64,000 nt of DNA, taken from Tetrapyrgos nigripes (Eukaryota; Basidiomycota; Agaricomycetes; Agaricales; Campanellaceae). The notes below the pieces were generated by a model. It was not told the origin of the DNA. It saw only the letters and a list, made by a program, of their open reading frames with translations, and searched no databases. The position numbers and the translations under genes were made by a program. Every line of letters begins with the position of its first letter. The stretch's first letter is position 1. Location of the stretch: the NCBI GenBank assembly GCA_013368315.1, contig JAACJM010000165.1:62001-126000 (forward strand), in the 5' to 3' direction. Below are positions 22,843 through 34,967 of the stretch, in pieces.

Positions 22843-23589
22843 TTATAACGGTCCAACAAAGGTGAATAACTGCTGCATCTCCGGACCAGTGCCTACGAGA
22901 GTCATCTAGAAAACGGAGAACGATAACAAGTCAGCAACCCGATACACATATAGCCGAGGATGAACAGATGAAAGAACATACAGGAGCCGCTTCCAACTTA
23001 TTTGTGTCAAACCTGACCGCCCAAGAGGTCCACATCCCACCGCCCGTCGAGTCTCCCAACCTAAAAACAGTCACTTAACTGGAACTGGCATCGCGTGAGA
23101 TTAGCGACATACCACCAATGCGTAGAATTCCAGCGTTCAATCTCATAATCGTCAATGTAGTCGGGCTTGAGCAACAATTGCTGGTCAAAAGCAAAACCCG
23201 TTCCCGGTATACCGGCAGAAGCGAACGTGACCGATGCAACAGGGGGAACAGTGGAGAGCACCTTGTAGTTATGAGCAGCGAAGAGGTCGGGAACGTCAGC
23301 GGAAATGTTCCACTGAGTAAAGCGAGAAGGTCAGACAGATGCATCGACGAGCAACAAGTAAACGTTCACTCACAATCTGACTCTGCTTTCCAGTCTTGCA
23401 AGGCATGGTGACCACGGGAACGAAATTGTTGGAGGAGGTCGGCTGATGGTCTACGCATCTGCCTTGCCAGTCTTTGATTTGGTATTTTCCAGGTAGGAGG
23501 TGATCGCCTGATGGATCAGTCTGGGCATTGGCAAAAGCCACAACGATGGCGAGGGTAGCAGCGAGGCCGGAGAAGATGGACTTGATCAT
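22843..23589 (-). CDS. small secreted protein, unrecognised family
   Basis: Exons 23589-23374, 23312-23113, 23060-22982 and 22905-22843 join in frame to about 185 residues; every junction has GT-AG ends. The start MIKSIFSGLAATLAIVVAFANAQ is a strong signal peptide. The mature part begins LLPGKYQIKDWQGRCVDHQ, which recalls the opening of ricin-B-type beta-trefoil folds. It then has WNISADVPDLFAAHNYKVL, an aromatic cluster NSTHWWW, and ends QLFTFVGPL. Only two cysteines are visible in exon 1. I do not recognise the family as a whole; a trefoil lectin-like fold is a weak guess. An AT-rich TTTAAATA element lies upstream near 23627. Confidence 0.7.
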
Positions 23590-25441
23590 GTCTGACGACT
23601 GCTGGAAGTGACAAAGAACAGTGGTATTTAAACTCTTGCTTGAGTACCATGACCGGTGCTGTCCTTCGCAATCTGACTGTCAAGCAGCTCGAATTGGATG
23701 TGACAGGAAAGTTGCTAGCGTTGTGAGATGTTGATCGCCCTCTAATGGCTGTCACCGAAAACGTAGTTAGAAGAGGAGGATGTCAGTGAAAGAAGGAGAC
23801 GTACCTTCCGGTCCATAGGGTACGATCTTCGCACCATCAACGATAATAAAAGTAACGACGACCGGAAGCTAGAGCACCGTAGGCACGCAAAAGGACCTGG
23901 ACATCCAAGGACTATATATACTAGATGATGTGTGCCTTATTACACTGGTGATGAAAATGAACAAAGGTGCATACTCGCTGTCCACGGTTTTGAACGTCCA
24001 GGAACTACCCAGTCGGGTTTTTCTGAACGCAGATTCTGTGCCTCGTGCTCGAAATGGGGCGTCCTGACTAACTGACAGACTGCTCCCGATCTTTAAAAAG
24101 CTGCAAGGACAAAAACGGAGCAGTGACGCGTCTTTGCTCAGTACATAGTCAGTTCCAGACAGAACAGTGTAAAGTCGTTACCATGGAAAGTTCATGTCCA
24201 ATGATTGAGATGGTTCATAGCCTCAGTTTCCGAGCAGGAATATGGCACATTCAGCGATAAGGTGAGAACTGGAGAACTCATTGTTCCAGCGGATACGGTG
24301 AGGATGTTGATGATAAAGTTCGCAAGAGGTTTGACTAAATGTGGCTGTGCCATGTGCATTTGACGCCCTAGAGTCCTGCTCGAAAGTACATGTCGAGTAC
24401 ACAGCTATTTACTTCTAGATACTCGTCATTCATCACTAAATTTCAATGCCATCTATATACACGAAAACCATTACATAGACTTTAGTTAGTACTTTCGCTT
24501 CCCAAATTGAAACACAAACCCAAGTCAAACCCAGATCCTACCAAAAAAAAAAAAAGGCGGAAAAGAAAAGAAAACGACGTCGTCGAGAGAACCAGGAGCA
24601 GAAAAAATAAGTAAGATATGGATATAATAAGGAAAATATTAAGTTTGCGAGGATGCAAAGAGAAGTAGAGGAAACGGAACCAGAAAAAGTTGGAGAAAGA
24701 GATTAGGAGGGCTGGACGAAAAGGAAGGGAATGGCAAGGGAGTGGAATGGAAAACGATCGTTCGAAAAGAAAGCAGCGAATAGCAAGCAAGGAAACTCGA
24801 CAGCCTGTACGTGCGTGTGGTAGCAGAGGATAAACAGCAAAATCGAGAAAGGATGATGGAGAGATGGTAGATGATATGGAGACGGCGACTAGTACCATCA
24901 GTATTAGTATTAAGATGGGATGAAAGGAACGCGATTGCATGATGGCATAAACACATTTCGTTCACGAAGCGAGGAAAACAGGTGGACTCGTCCGTCGTAA
25001 GTTAGAGGGAAAGAGAAAAAGGAAGATGTCGTGTGCGCAATGGCAAGTCCAAGGGTCACCCTAAGGTTGGTATGATGATAATGGTGGTGATGTACTATCC
25101 TGTGTACTATGTCCTGTGTCTCTGTGTCCGTCCAAAGGAGAATCCCAATTCTGAAATCTAGATAGAACGGTACAGGAAGGAAGGAAGGTGTGCATAACAG
25201 AAGGTCCGTAGATCCTATCCTATTGTCCGTGAATCCATGAATGAAGAATATGCAACATCCAGGAGTGAGTGAGGCTAATCAATCAAAAGAAAGGCGTGAT
25301 AAGAGCGAGAAGGAGCGTAACGTCGAAGCGAGCGAGCTAGCTAAATCAAAGCAAAGCAAAGACAAGAGGGGAAAGACCGTGATAACATGAAAAATAACGC
25401 GACCCAGAAGGAAATAGATAATTTCGTTGTTGAAGGCTTCT
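23590..25441. other. 1.85-kb gene-free stretch
   Basis: Contains a purine-rich tract on the plus strand from about 24540 to 25060 with a run of 13 A near 24543. Long open frames on the minus strand here are pyrimidine-composition artefacts. It presumably includes the long 3' region of the Mid2-like gene. Confidence 0.5.
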
Positions 25442-27705
25442 TTACTCGTTAGCAACCTGTAGAAACGGAAGGAAGCAGAGCATCAGTACGAGAGAACCCT
25501 TGGTAGAAATTTCGCAAAACCTACCTTCAACTGCAACCTGGGCGCATCCTCGTCGATCGACCCTGGAGACGCTCTGCCTCCCTTCTCCTCATGCCTCCCT
25601 TCGTGAGAAACCACCGTAGCCGAACCCGACGTCGCAACTGAAGGAGACACCGAATGCTTGGGCTTCAGTGCATAATAACTTGCATACGATTCTTGTACTG
25701 TTTGTCCGTTTCCATTGCCATTGCCATAACCAGCTACAACTCCGGTGTGTCCATGTCCATCTACACTCCCATTCCCGTTCCCACTGCCAGCAAGACCAGC
25801 AGCGTCCAACAACCCCACGGTCGAATTAGCCGCCGAAGGCGTTTCGTGGTAAGTATCTAGTTGTTGCTGCTGATACTGGGGATACTGGCCATGAGGGTAC
25901 ACATTGGAATACGTCGATGCTGAAGTTACCGAGGGCTGGGAGTATTGCGAAGCTGTGGTATTGGAATGCGAAAGCATCATAGCTTCACCAGGAGCAACGT
26001 TTTGCATGTTATACCCAGCAACTTGAGCCATCATGGGTGTCGGTGTCGGCGAGGGTCCACGGCCTTGAGGGGTATCAAACCCACCAAGGTTATTATACAA
26101 GGAAGTACGTTCTCCCACCGGCGGCGACTGCAATCCCAATCCAACACCGTACCCTTTCTGGGTATCATCATCATGATCGCTGTATGGCACCATCCTATTC
26201 GCATTCCCGTTGTTCCGATTCCCAATACCATGGAAAGGATCATCATCATCAACCGGAGGAGTGTAATCCGACATGCTGGCTTCTATGGCATCGATATCCA
26301 TTTGACGTCTACGACGGCGGCGGAGGACGGTTGTTGCGAGGATGACGAGAAGAACGAGGCCGACGATACCGGCGACGGTGAAGGTGGCGATTACGGCGGG
26401 TTTGTTTTGGAGGAAGCTGTATGGGTTTGGCATATCCAAATAATGGCATCGAATGGGAGTATGAGAGTCGGTGCACAGTGAGCAGTGATTGCAGTGCACA
26501 GTAATGAATGGTAAGGATTGGTGTAGTTGGATCCGCAGCATCAAAAGCCAGGATGTATGGAAGATCGCGGGGAATCCAGACCGTATGTGAGCCAATCATT
26601 GATGTCAATATTCGTCCGTGTGGAGGTGTAGAACGTGTAAACGAGAGTCAGAGACAGAGAGAAAGGAAAGAGTGGCGAGAAAACTTTCGTCAGATTTCAG
26701 TGTTAGATGAAAAGTGAGGAAGACTCACGGTTTTGACTCGTGAGAACTGCTGCCAGAAGTCGAGGCCGAATCCGATGAGCCAGTACTGGCTGTTATGTGA
26801 AGGGTTGAGGTATAGGTGACAACATTACCATCTGATCCAGTCGAGACCCCGACACTCAGACTGTCGGAAACAGAGGGATCCGCATTGGCATTGTTGTTCC
26901 CGTTCGTATTCCCTGAGTCTGGGGAGGGAGTCGGGCTCGGATTATTGGCTGACTGTTGGCCTGACTGGTTGGATGTGTCTGACCCAGAGCCGGTGTTTCC
27001 TGTATTGCTCGTATTTCCGGTGTTTCCAGTGTTTCCAGTGTTTCCAGTATTGCCAGTACTTCCCGTGCTTCCTGTATTAGTCCCGCCCGTGTTCTGACCA
27101 GCGCCGGTACCCGACTGGTCATTGGGCGTCGTTTGACCATCACCAGTGGACGAACCAGTATTGGCATCTCCTCCTGTCGACCCTCCAGTAGACGAGTCAC
27201 CTGTGGACGAGTTTCCCGTCGATCCAGTGTTTGTATTCCCGGTGGAGGAGTTGCCTGTTGACGAGTTTCCTGTTGACCCAGTTCCTGTATTCCCCGTGGA
27301 CGAGTTTCCTGTCGACGAGTCCCCAGTAGACGTGCCTCCAGTAGACGTGCCTCCAGTAGACGTGCCTCCAGTCGACGTATTTCCCGTGGACGAGCCGCCT
27401 GTCGACGCGTTCCCTGAAGACTGGCCGTTGCCTGCTTGTGTGTTCCCACCGGTAGTGGAGCCTGCGTCACCCCCAGTGTTGCCAGCGGTGCCAGTGGTGC
27501 CAGTGGTGCCTGTGTTTCCAGATGCGCCTACACCAGCATTTGACCCTGTTGAAGTTGAAGATGACCCAGTACTAGAAAAGGTTTAGAATACTGGTGCAAA
27601 TTGTGAAGCTTCAAAGAGACATACTCTTTCGATCGCGACCAGAAAAGGTCCCGGCGTCAGCGAGAACGAAAGACGTTAAAGAAACGGATACGCACTGGTA
27701 CTCAT
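25442..27705 (-). CDS. Mid2-like single-pass membrane protein, mucin-like ectodomain
   Basis: Exons 27705-27692, 27571-26729, 26416-25525 and 25456-25442 join in frame to about 587 residues. A 5-residue first exon (MSTSA) precedes a roughly 280-residue ectodomain of TGN, STGN and NTGNTG repeats, likely heavily O-glycosylated. Then comes one transmembrane helix (AVIATFTVAGIVGLVLLVILATTVL), a basic stop-transfer RRRRRR, and a cytoplasmic tail of about 300 residues with Asp-rich, Gln-rich and Gly-Asn repeats, ending LKVANE. No cleaved signal peptide is present; the helix may act as a signal anchor. The layout matches Mid2/Wsc-like wall-stress sensors and a common mushroom family with the same ending. 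The sensor role is inferred from architecture only. Confidence 0.8.
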
Positions 27706-28845
27706 GGTCTTTTCTGTGAAAAAATGAAAGGACTTTCAGAAGAGATTAAAGAGGCAAGAGTACGGATAAAGTAGACAAAGGTTGAAAAGGTGGAAGTCAG
27801 GTAAAGAGGCACTGCCTGCCTCAAGGCAACGCACCCGCTGGATTTGCCGACCGGCATGCCTCGGTCTGTTTTCACCGTCATGGTAGTCTGCTTGCAATTT
27901 CAACAGAAAACGCAATGGACAATGTGATGAAGTACAGCTGGTAAGTATCATGGAACCGAGTTTGAAATCACGAAATAAAATCTTCCGGTCTGGTACACCC
28001 CGATTTCAACTTGGAAAGGCAATTTTGTGACTACCGCACGTCGCTCAAAGCGTGTCATGGAATGACCTTGAAGACAATATTCTGTGCACTTAACAATTCC
28101 TAGAGAATGACGTCTCAAGTTGTGTTGATGGTCCTGGTATTTACGGACTTTCTTTCCAAAGAAAAGCTGCTGATGTTTAGAAGGACCTCAAGTACTCATC
28201 CTCTGATCATAATTAAGCTTCAGGTGAGACTTTTAGACCCTCTACGTCTGCCCTAGCTCATTAGGTCTTATAGTGCACCCGTACGAGAAGCGTCTGAGAG
28301 CGTCCTCGGCATGTTAATAGGCCCTGGCCGCTTATATGTACTTGTAGTGAGCACAGGATCCTGCTGGTCCCGTCGTGCATAGCTCTTGGTCCTAGCCCGG
28401 GTAATAGACTCCTCCTCCTCCTCCGGAAATCGAAATCATTTGGCCACTGATCCAATATTTCGTATTACCTTTGCCATCATCCGAGAGTGTTCATGGTAGC
28501 ATATGCAAGTGACTCACGTACATTTGGCTTTCGCCAAGGGCTTTGTTTAGCGTCTCTTCATCCGACGAGCCCTCCCGTTTCAGGAATACCCGGGCTATAC
28601 AAACCTGTCTCTGGAGAATGGCCAGGCTGGAGAACGAAACCGTTACGAAGTCAAGCTTCGTCGCAGTCTCTTCCATTCCCAGTGTCATTGCCACTCCTAC
28701 TTCCCATCTTCGTCGGCATGCCCTCGATTTCGACTCTCCTACTTACTAGTAGCACCCTCCAAGTGGGTCCGGGGCTTTGTTCCGCCTTACCTCAGAAAAT
28801 GTCGTTGATCTGGGATACGTCAAATAGTATCGAGGCCTGACTTTA
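27706..28845. other. gene-free stretch
   Basis: About 1.1 kb upstream of the Mid2-like gene and of the esterase relic. No supported gene. Confidence 0.5.
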
Positions 28846-29831
28846 ACGAATCGTTTCATAATACCGTATCCTACCTGGGTATACCCTACACAGTGCCTCC
28901 TTTGGGTAAATTTCGGTTTAGGTGAGTTTTCAAGCATACTTAAGTGACGTATAAGTGGGTATACTGATTTCTTCTTGCAACTTAGAAACCCAGTCCCTCT
29001 AGACCAAAACCGTATCTCGCATGAAACAGGAGGAGGGATAGTTAACGCAACAGAGTACCCCGACTTTTGTGTTCAAGGGTCTACTACGATCTTTCAAGGA
29101 CCTATTGGCTCTAATATCCAAAGACAATACCCAGGCTTGGACGACAGTGACATTGAAGATTTCGAGGCTGTAAGTAACCATCTTGGGTACACTTCTTGCG
29201 TAGTGACTGACTGAGAAATCTGTGTAGAATTACCCGCTCTCTGACTTCGACTCGGAACTTCAACGACTCACAAAAGTTACAGGAGAGTCCTTCAGATGCG
29301 CAGTCAGTACTTCCTATTCTTTGATCTACTCGTCGTCGCTAAATCATACGTGCTAGCCCCCAATCATAGGAAACGAAACGCAACAGCGAAAGTCAACAAG
29401 GCTTGGTTGGCTTTATCGCTATGACCAACCTAACCTAGCCGCCAACTCTTCAGACCCTGACTTTGCTGGACACGCTGCCAAGAACTGGATGATGTTCCGG
29501 TGTATAAATACTGGATGAGTTATTAGGAGACGTTATTTGCTCAATAACACTTCGTCATTCATGTGTATAGCCAGCAGGGTGAAGGGTACCTTCGTCTTGA
29601 CACGCAGAAGAAACTGCATTTTCCGAGAAACTCATCGCATACTCGCTCTCGTTTGTACACTCTGAAGGTCCCAACACCTTCAAGAAGCTAAATTCGTCTA
29701 CGTGGGAGGAGTACGTCCCTGAGACGAGAGCAAGGATAGTTTTGCACCAAGCAGAGACGGCGGATGCCAGTGCCAGCAAAACGGAATCGATTCCCGTGAA
29801 AGAGTTTGCTAGGTGTAGGGAGCAAGGTTGA
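28846..29831 (+). pseudogene. decayed type-B carboxylesterase
   Basis: The 5' part encodes NTVSYLGIPYTVPPLGKFRFR, then after an intron beginning GTGAGT at 28921, NPVPLDQNRISHE and ATEYPDFCVQG, ending PIG. These align with the N terminus of the gene at 30128-32534. A second intron-like break near 29168-29227 is retained. Sequence then jumps to the C-terminal part: QPNLAANSSDPDF, GHAAKNWMMFR (the catalytic-His region) near 29430-29493, EKLIAYSLSF, GPNTFKK, RIVLHQAET, and a stop at 29829-29831. The middle of the protein, including the GQSAG nucleophile elbow, is missing. Retained introns argue for a DNA-level duplication. It is a pseudogene in opposite orientation to the functional copy only 300 bases away. 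Confidence 0.85.
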
Positions 29832-30127
29832 GAAGATGTGGGCATGAGAGTTCGTCGTTCTACTGCTCAAGAGATGTTATGTCAATGTGTATGACCTTGT
29901 ACAGTATACTCAATGGCCCAATGATACAGATGTATGTCCCTCGTAATCATTTTGAATGAAGCACTGGCTGAACCCTAAGCTGGCTTAAAGCTTGACCTGA
30001 CCTCGTGCAATCTTCCCGATACGCGTTGACTTCCACTAAGCATCTTTTCCAGAGTATGCTTCAGCTTCAGAAAATTGTTAGATTGACCCGGGCAGACCGC
30101 GATAAATAAGTATGTAGGTGACCCAAT

Positions 30128-32534
30128 TTAATTCTGCTCTTTATCAGACTTGCTCTGGACAAACGCACACCTCGCCCTTTCCTTGGGCGGCTCATTTTCC
30201 ATCACGTTCCCGCTCGTAGTGGCGCTATTCTGTGGGTCTTGTTGTAGGACAATTCTTTCTTTCTCGCCTGTGTAATCGTTCCAGACCGGACTTCTAGGAA
30301 GTCGGAAAGTATTTGGATCTCCAGTACGGACGAATGACAACCAGTACGCGATGAGCTCCTCAGCGAACGCGTCTTCAACCGGGGTCATTGGCGTAAACTG
30401 CCCAGTGCCATTAGTTCTGAGTGGCAGGAATATTAGCATCAAGGGATGGAGGCGATGTTACAGATACTCACCCGGTATTAATGCCTTTAAACATCATCCA
30501 ATTCTCGGCAGCATGCTGAACAGCGGTCCCAGCTTGAGTCGGGTTGGGCTGATTGTACCGATATGTGAAAGCTTTCGTATCCCTAAGGAAGAGACTACCC
30601 AGAGATTCTCGCTGAAGTTGACACAGTTAAGAGTGCGCACAGTTTATGGGAAAGAAGAATGAACTGACAGCACATCGTAACGAAGACTCGCCAGTAGCAG
30701 TAGAAACTCGGTCGTTCTGGGATGTAAAGTCGCTCAAAGGGTATGCCTAGAAGGGAAAATGAGATAAAACAGAAAGAGACAAGGCACCCTGGACTGACTT
30801 TCTCAAATTCCGCAATGTCTTCGGCATCAAGTAGGGGGAAAGAGCTTCTGAGAGCGGCCCCAAGGTCTGTTCCTCCACCGCCAGTCTCGTTGGATGTAGC
30901 CCTATGATAATGTTAACTGAAATTTTCATCAAATCTAATCATACTCACCCGACAATGAGAGGCACTTTGGCATAGTCACCTCGAATAACAGACGCTGTCG
31001 GGTGATCAGTAATTACTTTGCCATCGATGATTGGACCAAAACCGCGGAATGTGATGTTGCTATGCTGGAAGTCAGTTCTGCGCATGTATCCCAGCACTCG
31101 GCACAACTCACAAAGTCCTTGCCGCTTCCTGAGCCCGGGCTAATGTACTAATGCTTGCGCTACGAAGGCAATCCATCTTGTCAGCCAAAGATCCTTCATC
31201 ACATCCCGCAGCTTCGGAATATAGTTCAAACAAGGGCTGTAATCTTCCATCAAAAATACGACTCTGACAAGATTGGAAAACGCTAACCTCTTTTTGCTCA
31301 GCTAGCTCCGTAGGACCTCTAGCCACACTTTGAGCAATACCACCGGTGAACAATCCGGGCTCTTCGTGGGCCACAATGTGGAAAACTAAAACAAAAAAAT
31401 GTTAAACACGAGGCTAAGCCACGAATAAGAGAAGGATACTCGCGAACTGAGCCGCCGCCTGCGATTTGTCCAATCAGAGTCATCTAGTGAGATTTAATGG
31501 TTACATGGCACACTGCGTACCGGCACTTTGTCCGTTAATGGTGACCTGTTGAGCACTGTTGGGTACTGATGGTTACATAGGCCAACTGCGATGAAGACAT
31601 TACCTGCTTAGGATTCCCTCCAAAAGAAGCAATATTCTTCTGGACCCACTGAACATGAATTAGAACATGACATGATATGTTGTACAACTCAACCGTCAAC
31701 GTACCTTTAATGCTTCAACCTGATCCAAGAACCCAGCATTATTGTCTCCCAATTCACCGTCGAAGAAGTCAGGGTGAGAAAGGAACCCGAACGAGTCCAG
31801 ACGATAATAGACAGAGGCAACAACGACGTTGGGACTCTGATGAATCCAGTGGTCAAACGGCCAGTTGGCGGGGTTGCCAAACACGTATCCTATGTCATTA
31901 GAATGAGCTTCTGAAGGACCATTGATAGACAAGGTCATAACGAAGAAGACATACCACCACCGTGAATGTAAACCAGAACCGGCACTAATGAGAGAAAGGT
32001 CAACAACTGGACAAGTACCAAGAAGAAACACACTCACAGTTACTGTCAGAGTTTGCCCCGACTGGCGCATACACATTAATCTTCAGACAATCCTCACTTC
32101 CAGCGCCACCCCTGTCCGTCCCTGAAGTTTTAGCATCAGTACCGAGCACACTTTGCCCCCAGAACGGAATTTGACCCACCTCCAATCGGACCCTGTACAC
32201 AAAAGTCAGGGTACTGCGTAGCATCCACCACCTTTCCATCGGATTCCAACTGTACCCTGGTCGTATTCAGGGGCAAAGGCGCACGGAACCGTCTCTCTCC
32301 CAGAGGTGGCTCTGCGTAAGGAAGTCCTAAATACGCGACTGTATTCGGGAAGCTGCGATTCCCTAGATACTTGGCATAGCCCGTATCGACGATGTCTCCA
32401 TTGTTGGCGCGAGAGGAGAGCTGGGCTGTATGGGAAAGGGAAACTGCAGACGCGAATCCAGGTCCAAAGCCAGTGGTCTGTAGATATCCAACCAGGACGG
32501 CTGTCAAGAGCTGTTTCCCGTAAGCCTTCAGCAT
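30128..32534 (-). CDS. type-B carboxylesterase/lipase, secreted
   Basis: Alpha/beta-hydrolase of the carboxylesterase type-B family, about 12-13 exons. ATG 32534 begins a hydrophobic leader (MLKAYGKQLLTAVLVGYLQ), so secretion is expected. Landmarks: YLGLPYAEPPLGERRFR, EDCLKINVYAP, the oxyanion loop YIHGGG, NPANWPFDHW, the nucleophile elbow NGQSAG near 31512-31535, the acid in GATSNETGG near 30930-30950, and the His in QHAAENWMMF near 30490-30520. It ends SDKEQN. Splice junctions I checked join in frame except the one near 31386, where the exon after SVR resumes at FHIVAHEEP only if one T in the TTTT following the AG is absent. A CATAAAAT element is on this strand near 32593. Substrate not predictable. 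Confidence 0.88.
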
Positions 32535-34967
32535 CTTATAGGTGAGAATGAGGTACTGAGCTGCTCAACTCACCAGCTGGTCGAACTGTGTCCCATTTTA
32601 TGCGCAAAACAAAACATTGCCGGGGTCCGTAAGCCGCATCCGCGAGAGAGAAAAGAAGAGTAGGATTGGTTCTGGGTCAGTCAGGCTGTCAAGACTGGTC
32701 AGGCTCTCTAGTCAGGAGGGAATAATCCACACAGTGTAATATGTACCACTAATAGCGCGTAGAGCACATCGACATCTCGAAGAGGGATCACGAGACAGCA
32801 CCACGTCGATGAAAAAATTTGAGCCGTCGGCTGGCACTTTGAAATTGAACCTGGTTTTCCTTGGCAGCCAGGAGCTGAGCTAGCCACCAATGTCTGAAAG
32901 GCAGGACGATGTCGTGAATGATGTGGACATAGGTGTAGGATGGCCATCAAGGGTATGGTTGAGGTGGAAAAAAAAAGTAGCCGCCGGCAGTTTGAAGCTG
33001 CCTCCAGCGCTCAAAAATGGATGTTTCCCTGTCCCTGAGGTATCCTCGTAAAGCTATGGATTCTAGCTGTCTGCTCATGTAGTTTCTATCCCTGCAATCT
33101 GAGTATCCGCTGAGCTAGGAATATTTTTTGAGAAATAAATAGCTTGATACATGGCAGATTCACACGGTATGTAGAGGCTTGCTGTCCGTAAAGCATGTTG
33201 GGGCCCTAGATATCGATCATGATGGACTTGATGTTCCTCGTGCATAATACCAATTCAAGAGGATCAAGATGTGTCTGCATAAGGGGACCTCAAGAGGAAG
33301 CCGGGCATGTCGTTGTGAATGGCTGTTTTGCTGGCTCTATAGAAACCAGCGGTATGCTGGCAAAGTTTTCTCTGAAGCGTGATCCATTCGTTCGCAGTCA
33401 ATAGTATTCTCCTCTGTCTTCATGATGAGCCCACAATCATGACGAACGGACGAAAACTGGACAAGCTATTGACCAAGTACTCTATAATTTCGACCATAAG
33501 TTCCATAACGCATAACGGAACGCCTCGAATCAGGCCAAATTGTATCTTCGTAACGCGTAGTAACGGAGGATGTCCGTAACGGTTTTCAGCTAAAAAATCC
33601 ATCAGCGGCGGTCTATAAGTCGTAATGCCTAACATCGAGGCATGAACCCGTCCAATGCCTATGGCAACAGTAACACCCTGAACCCCATGAACCTTTGATC
33701 GAAATTATATATTATACAGTACTGGTCAACTAGTCAGTCAAAATGACGACCTCGACTCCACGTAAACAATGTTTCCAGCAGCAGTCTTGTCTTGCATTTC
33801 GTGATGGAAGAAAGAAGACTTTTTTAATTTTTTTGGTATCAATCATTGAAGCAACATTAAATAACACCGGGACATTAATATCAATGTCTACATGTGCAGC
33901 CGCTCTTGGGACGACCAATCAACTGACAATTGTGCTTCTCGATTGCTTCTCGAGGTTCCAATTCCAGAAAATCCGATGCGGTATTCATAGAATCATAGTA
34001 ATCAGTGCTGTTCAGTAAGCTTTTAAACATTTTAACCGGTGCCGATAAGTGAACATGTGAAGGACCAAAGGGGCATCACATCTACTTATGTAGACGCCAG
34101 AATTTAGAAAAGAGGGTGCGTGCACTGTGCAGAGAGATACGTGTAATTTCGCATGTCCCCTTTGAGTTTGATGGTCACAAGTACAGTAGGTTTTGGGGCG
34201 TTCTACATAGAAAAGGATTGGAATTGGATTAATTGACAGAAGAAGAGCAATGGAATTAAAAGATCATGGAGGGAGAAAGACAGGAAGGCAGGAAGGGGTG
34301 GAAGAGCTGGAAAAGAAGGCAAGAAGAGCTTGAGGGAGGGAACGAAAGAGAGGGAGAGGAAAACGGACTTAAAAGAGGAAGGAAGACGGGAAAAAGATAT
34401 AACACAGAACACAGAAGGGTTGATGAAAAAAACAACGCAGTTAACGGAGGAATGGAACTCCGACTCGAGCTTCGAAATCCCACTTCGAAGTCGAGCCTGA
34501 GGCGTTGGTAATCCCGACTTCTGATTTGTGATCTGTATCTGTGAGAGAAGCAGAGAACACAAAGTCTGGGAACCCCCTCGAGTCCCAAGTCCCGAAAGAA
34601 CGCCGGAAGTGCTCCGTGTTGGGATATCCACTATCCAAGAGTAGTCAGAATCATTGACAAGGTGCGGATCTGCTGTCTGCACCCATGAGACTGTCAAACG
34701 GGCCGAAAAGGCATACTTAGAAAGAGAAAGAAATTGCATTGCCTTTACTGACGATCTTCATATATGTATGCTTCCGACATTGACCTCTTAATATCCGACT
34801 CCGATTGCAGACTGTTCGGGGACATGTCTTCAACTTCTCATCAAGTTCCCATCGTCAAAAATTCAAGATACTTCGTGCATCATTTCATATCCTCGGGTAC
34901 ATGCCACAAAAATCCAATGGCAACCAGTTATCGCCCTCACCCTCACTACCTAAATGCTTAAGCACCA
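32535..34967. other. 2.4-kb gene-poor stretch
   Basis: From the esterase promoter to the 3' end of the royal-jelly-family gene. A purine-rich block (GGAAGG, AGAGGGAG) occupies about 34210-34440 on the plus strand. No gene or mobile element could be recognised. Confidence 0.5.

Noticed and set aside
24482..24965. Two overlapping minus-strand open frames of 108-152 codons
   Set aside because: They are made of Leu/Phe/Ser from a pyrimidine-rich tract, with no domain, no intron signals and no coding-like bias; composition artefact.
26856..27586. Long open frames on the plus strand and in other minus frames over the Mid2-like gene
   Set aside because: The repetitive ectodomain keeps several frames open. 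The TGN frame is the one that joins the exons and leads to the transmembrane helix.
34203..34739. 178-codon minus-strand open frame
   Set aside because: It arises from the purine-rich tract on the plus strand and encodes a Phe/Leu/Ser/Pro low-complexity string.
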